This document shows positions 60,225-64,000 of a stretch of DNA of 64,000 nucleotides, piece by piece; positions within the stretch are counted from its first letter, which is position 1; each line of letters begins with the position of its first letter. Made by a program: the position numbers and the translations under genes. The DNA comes from Telopea speciosissima (lineage: Eukaryota > Streptophyta > Magnoliopsida > Proteales > Proteaceae), in the NCBI RefSeq assembly GCF_018873765.1, contig NC_057926.1, positions 48,785,043 to 48,849,042 of the forward strand, given 5' to 3'. The notes under the pieces are model-generated. The model searched no databases. It saw only the letters and a list, made by a program, of their open reading frames with translations, and was not told where the DNA came from.

Positions 60225-61550
60225 ATCACATGGACTAACCCATGTACTCTTAAATGGCAAATAGTGAAGTGTTATAGTTACTAGGCTTAGTGACTAAGAA
60301 GAAAAACCCTTTCTTTTAACAGTGAATGTTGGTTTTGCTGGTAAATTCTTGATTATTGGATACATTAAAAATTGCATGGAAGGATTGCTATAGAATTTAT
60401 TTATTTATTTATTTATTGGTAAATTAGAAATCTATTGATGATAACAGTGTCTAGTAGCCAAAGCTTTATTTACACACAAATAATCAAGTCAAGGAGTGGA
60501 ATTAGGTCAAACCGTCACACGCTTTAGTTATAGGGTCTTCCTAGCAAGGTAATGAGCTACACCATTTGCTCCCCTTGGAAGAAAAGAAAAATTACATTGA
60601 TTAAAAAAGAAGGAAAACAAGACTAATTTGATGTGTATTAAAGGTTGAAATCAATTGATGAGTTTTAATCGTTTGATAATCAAAACCTACTTGATAAACT
60701 TTGAAGTTTGTGATCAATTGATGAGTTGTAACTGTTTGATAAACAAGATCACTTGATGTGCATTAAGGGTTGAAATCAATTGATGAGCATTAAGGTTTTT
60801 AGCGGTATCGTCTTCATCTGCAAGTGCTACCGCCAAAGAACAATTCAGCCTTGACGTGGATTTCGATTAAGGTTCTTTATAGTTCCTATAGTACTCGATT
60901 TCATCAAAATAGCAAAACATATGCAATCTTTCATACTTGATAATGAGTTCAACATGAATTTCAAAACGATGACGAAACGAGAAGAATAGCTTGAAAAACA
61001 AATCTTGGGGAGCAACGAAACAGATATTTGACATTGGCGATCCACCTCAAAATTGAATCACCCATGATTTTACAAGTTTTTCGCTACCTTTCCTCGATGA
61101 TCTTTGTTCCAAGCAGAATTTCTTTTTTCTAAGGGACAATGTTTTTAAGGCGCTTGGACTAAAAATGTTTTCATTGAGCTATGTAAAATGATAATTTGGC
61201 GATCTAAATGTCGAATAACTTTAGAAACCTCTCTAATAAGTCATTTGTCATTTTTTGTGATCTATCTCAACCATATATGTATACAAACTTTAAGTTTTTC
61301 TTCTTATTTTTCAACATCAAATATAATTATATACCTTCCCATGTGATAGCATGTCCTCTCATGTATATATACATGCATTCGTTTTATAATCCTTATGGGA
61401 TGTTAGGTTCATATGAAAACAATGACGATACCAACAGCCTTCATTCTCGGTTCCTGTCTCTTTCCCTCTTCTGCGCAACACATGAACAAAAACAATGACG
61501 ACGATAACAACAACAATAATAAAATGGTCACTATTGTATTCTATTAATTT

Positions 61551-61680
61551 CTCAGTCCCTCTAGTCAGGTGGGCGCCGACCGGTCTTTTGGCCTAATCCC
61601 CCTAAAAACCCTATGTGCGGGTCTCCCCGCATGTGGCTCACGCCATTCGAGGTGACCCAGCCTAGCTACTGAGTTGTTAT
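61551..61680. other. GC-rich segment of foreign-looking composition, possibly organelle-derived
   Basis: The run from CTCAGTCCCTCTAGTCAGG to CCCAGCCTAGCTACTGAG is GC-rich and non-repetitive in an AT-rich surround, with a style reminiscent of plant mitochondrial DNA. I cannot assign it to a gene. Low confidence. Confidence 0.25.
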
Positions 61681-62229
61681 AATGATTTTTTTTTATTCTA
61701 ATACAGTTATGCATAACAACACTCCTAGCGTCTATTCTGCTCGTGAGCGTAATGGTATAAGCCTGCCTGACTATGAGCCCACTACGAGAGGAGAGAGTGA
61801 TTCAACACGTCCTTCCTTCTCAATGCCCGAGCATTCATCCAATGCATTCTTTTCGATACAATACGGTACACTATCATTAGAATTCGTCTAGGGAATGTGT
61901 TTTTCTATTTCCTCAATTGAAGTTAGGGAAAAGGAAGGAGAGGTGAGGGTTGGGAGTGGAAGGAGTGGGTTGGGGTTGATTGCTGTTTTTGTTCTCGATT
62001 TTCCTCTTTTTCACTCTTTTACGCCACACATGAACAAAAACAATGACCATGACAACAACAACAACAACAAAATGTTCACTTCTATTTCCTCAATTGAAGT
62101 CAGGGAAAAGGGACAGGTGAAGGTTAGGGGTGGAAGGAGTGGGTTGGGGTTGATTGCCGCTTTTGTTGTAGCTTTCTCCTTTGTCTAGGTTTCTCTCCCT
62201 CTTATGTCCAACACATGAACAAAAAAAAT

Positions 62230-62251
62230 ATGTTGAGAGTGGGATTTGAAC
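62230..62251 (-). pseudogene. 22-bp copy of the tRNA-Leu 3' end
   Basis: Identical to 62348-62369, that is, the 3' acceptor strand and T-arm side of tRNA-Leu plus 2 bp of flank. It then diverges into the AAC-rich repeat. It was evidently carried along by tandem duplication and is far too short to be expressed as a tRNA. Confidence 0.75.
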
Positions 62252-62333
62252 AACAACAAAATGTTTATTTCTATCTCCTCAAGGAAAAGGGAGAGGTGAA
62301 GGTGGAAGACATGAACAAAAACAATGACAATAA

Positions 62334-62346
62334 AAAAACTAAAAAC
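62334..62346 (-). terminator. RNA polymerase III terminator of tRNA-Leu
   Basis: On the minus strand, a T5 run and then a T7 run follow within 20 nt of the tRNA 3' end, as expected for Pol III termination. Confidence 0.7.
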
Positions 62347-62349
62347 TAT

Positions 62350-62356
62350 GTTGAGA

Positions 62357-62389
<33 letters not shown>

Positions 62390-62429
62390 ACCTTAATCTG
62401 GCGCCTTAGACCAACTCGGCCATCTCAAC
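62350..62429 (-). tRNA. tRNA-Leu (anticodon AAG)
   Basis: The 80-nt minus-strand sequence folds as a cloverleaf: acceptor GTTGAGA pairs perfectly with TCTCAAC, the anticodon stem CCAGA/TCTGG encloses loop TTAAGGT with anticodon AAG, and a variable arm typical of leucine tRNAs follows. Box A (TGGCCGAGTTGG) and box B (GGTTCAAATCC) are intact. No CCA is encoded and there is no intron. T-runs just past the 3' end (TTTTT, then TTTTTTT near 62334-62346) form a Pol III terminator. C12 lies in a CCG at positions 11-13, the ac4C12 motif recognised by Tan1-type proteins. Confidence 0.97.
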
Positions 62430-62539
62430 GTGTGTCAAAGGGTTATATTTTTATTTTTAGTACTAAAGATATAATGAAGCAATACCGGTCCCACACCGAC
62501 AAGAACGAGCGAACATTCTCACCAGTCACCATCTCAAGG

Positions 62540-62663
62540 ATCGCGCCTTAATAAATACCGGCACTGGCGAAGACATCGAAGATCTTAGAGATCTCGCAAC
62601 GTCCCAACCGACCAAATTTGCCGGAGAAACTGTCCAGCGAAGGAGTTCTCTCTACTCGGACAG
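62540..62663 (+). other. Possible 5' UTR exon of a gene extending past the right edge
   Basis: CT- and GA-rich, GC-richer sequence ending CTACTCGGACAG followed by GTACTTTCTGACC, a good splice donor. The following 1.3 kb is T-rich like a plant intron, and no coding exon is seen before 64000. Inferred only from composition and the donor. Confidence 0.3.
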
Positions 62664-64000
62664 GTACTTTCTGACCTCCCATTGGTTTTTTTTTTTAAAT
62701 TTGTGTTTGTTGGAAATGTTTATTGCTGGAAAATTCAGAGATTAGTTTTAATGTAGATGAATTCATTGGTTTCTTCAATGAGGGCCCTCCGGATCTGGAG
62801 TGAGTAAACCGAATTCCTTGAGACAGATGAGGGATTTTATAGATTTTCATGAAGATTGCTTGAATCTGGAAGTTTGTCTCGGTATTGGTGGTTTTGTTTG
62901 GATGGATGGATTGGTCTGCATGTTAGGATAGATTTATTAGTTCTTCTTTTGATGATTTTCTTTGGTAGATATCAAGTAGTTCCCCCTTCCACCCCCATTT
63001 TGTTATAGGAGCTCTGGTGGCAGTTTGAAGAACTTTTGTTTCTGTTTCATATTTATAAATGGAATATTTCGGATGGGCTTCTGTTTTTTTTTTCCTTTCT
63101 TATGTATCAGTGCAGTTTGTGCCGTTTTAGAGATATTCTGAGCTTATGGTCTTAATTTTGTCTATGGTGATTCAAAGTGTTTAGCGTTGGTGCTTCTGAC
63201 CCCCTCCCCCCCTCAAGTTAGGGTCACTTGCTTCCATGGATTTCTGGGTTCTCAAGTTTAATGTGCTTTAACATTCAGAATTTTAACAAATTTGATGGAA
63301 ATTATAGGCGTTCCATTGCAACTTTCTTCGCCTAAATCTAACTTTTCTTTTGGTTTGGTTTTGTCCTCATTTATGGGTTTTCTTTTCTCCCTGACTGTTC
63401 ATTGTTTGATCTTTTTGTTATTTCTGGAAGTTTCTTCCGGTCTTACTTGAATGCCTTGCTGCTGTTCATGTAAATGTATTAAACATGCATCCCATTTGAT
63501 TTCCTGCGGTGAATAATATTTTACAATTTGGAGATTGGGCTTCCTAGCATACATGTGTTATCTAGGAATTTGGAGCTAGGTTCACCAATCTTAAGACTTT
63601 TGATAGTTGATGGCTCCAACCAAGGGGATAGGTCAAGAGTAGATCTCTCTAACATCCAATTCCAAGATTCCTAGAGCTCACTTGAATCATTTATTCTCTA
63701 GCTTGCTGTACCGTTATTTTTCATAGAGAAACTGGGAGGAAACATTGATTAATAAATTGAAGATTATCAGAAATACAAAAGGTCTTTCAATGAAATATTG
63801 GAACAAATGTAAAGATTTGTGTTCAATCAGTACCCATGAATGCCCATCCATCCATGGTCCTTCCAAAATCTTCAATAATTGTGTTCCTCAATCTTGCTCC
63901 TAATTTTTGTGTACTATGGATAGCCAAAACTAAAAATGCTGATGACTCATGAGTCATGCCAATTGAGAGCTTCTTTGTTATATACAACAAAATGGAGCCG

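Larger units (their letters stand above)
59135..60310. mobile_element. Inverted-repeat element family I1, copy 2, with nested hAT MITE
   Basis: CACTTCACTTATTTGCTAGA...AGTACATGGATTAGT near 59210 pairs with ACTAACCCATGTACTCTTAA...CAAATAGTGAAGTG near 60235. The nested MITE (59528-60224) and a (TA)n tract lie between. Confidence 0.6.
61895..62349. repeat. Tandem repeat (about 185-bp unit) abutting the tRNA-Leu gene
   Basis: Units begin TCTATTTCCTCAATTGAAGT and continue GGGAAAAGG, GAAGGAGTGGGTTGGGG, then CACATGAACAAAAACAATGA with AAC triplets. Copies start near 61900 and 62079, with a shortened one near 62267 and a partial older one near 61425-61530. The second copy contains the tRNA 3' tail (62230-62251). 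Confidence 0.8.

Overview
Nuclear DNA of a flowering plant. Evidence: GT-AG spliced genes, a plastid-targeted phytoene synthase, Au-type SINEs, Ty1/copia and Ty3/gypsy fossils, many hAT- and Mutator-type MITEs, and GA/TA microsatellites. The lineage cannot be fixed from the sequence; an early-diverging eudicot is only a guess.

Layout. (1) 3.05-24.4 kb, minus strand: a complete seven-exon gene for a THUMP-domain tRNA-acetylation adaptor (THUMPD1/Tan1 family). Its coding sequence is 1,044 bp spread over 21 kb, because intron 2 is 13.1 kb long and filled with nested LTR-element fossils: a gypsy remnant, a copia element inside the gypsy LTR, a solo LTR inside the copia element, and two further solo LTRs. 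Intron 5 and the intron 2 cluster each hold an Au SINE. (2) 24.5-30 kb: MITEs, an 85-bp tandem repeat, and a two-exon gene for a 60-residue membrane protein (27.64-27.92 kb, plus). (3) 30-37 kb: no gene; Mutator-like elements and a diverged segmental duplication. (4) 37.28-42.82 kb, plus: a phi-class glutathione S-transferase pseudogene whose last exon has become three consecutive head-to-head inverted repeats. This hairpin array is the most unusual object in the window. (5) 42.8-49 kb: MITEs, old direct repeats, and a possible small secreted-protein gene on the minus strand (44.8-45.3 kb). (6) 49.13-53.69 kb, minus: a complete six-exon phytoene synthase gene (434 aa), with two identical G-box/ABRE-like sites upstream. 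(7) 55-60.3 kb: hAT-like elements and a 1.8-kb inverted-repeat element carrying pieces of a homoserine kinase gene. (8) 61.4-64 kb: a tandem repeat that has copied the 3' tail of a tRNA, then the intact tRNA-Leu(AAG) gene (minus), then a possible 5' UTR exon of a gene running off the right edge.

The host genes are independent: carotenoid synthesis (PSY), tRNA modification (THUMP protein), translation (tRNA-Leu), a small membrane protein and a dead GST. The one functional echo is that Tan1/THUMPD1 proteins direct acetylation of C12 in Leu and Ser tRNAs, and the tRNA-Leu here has the CCG motif at 11-13. Exon boundaries were read by eye from GT/AG sites, reading phase and family conservation, without transcripts or searches.
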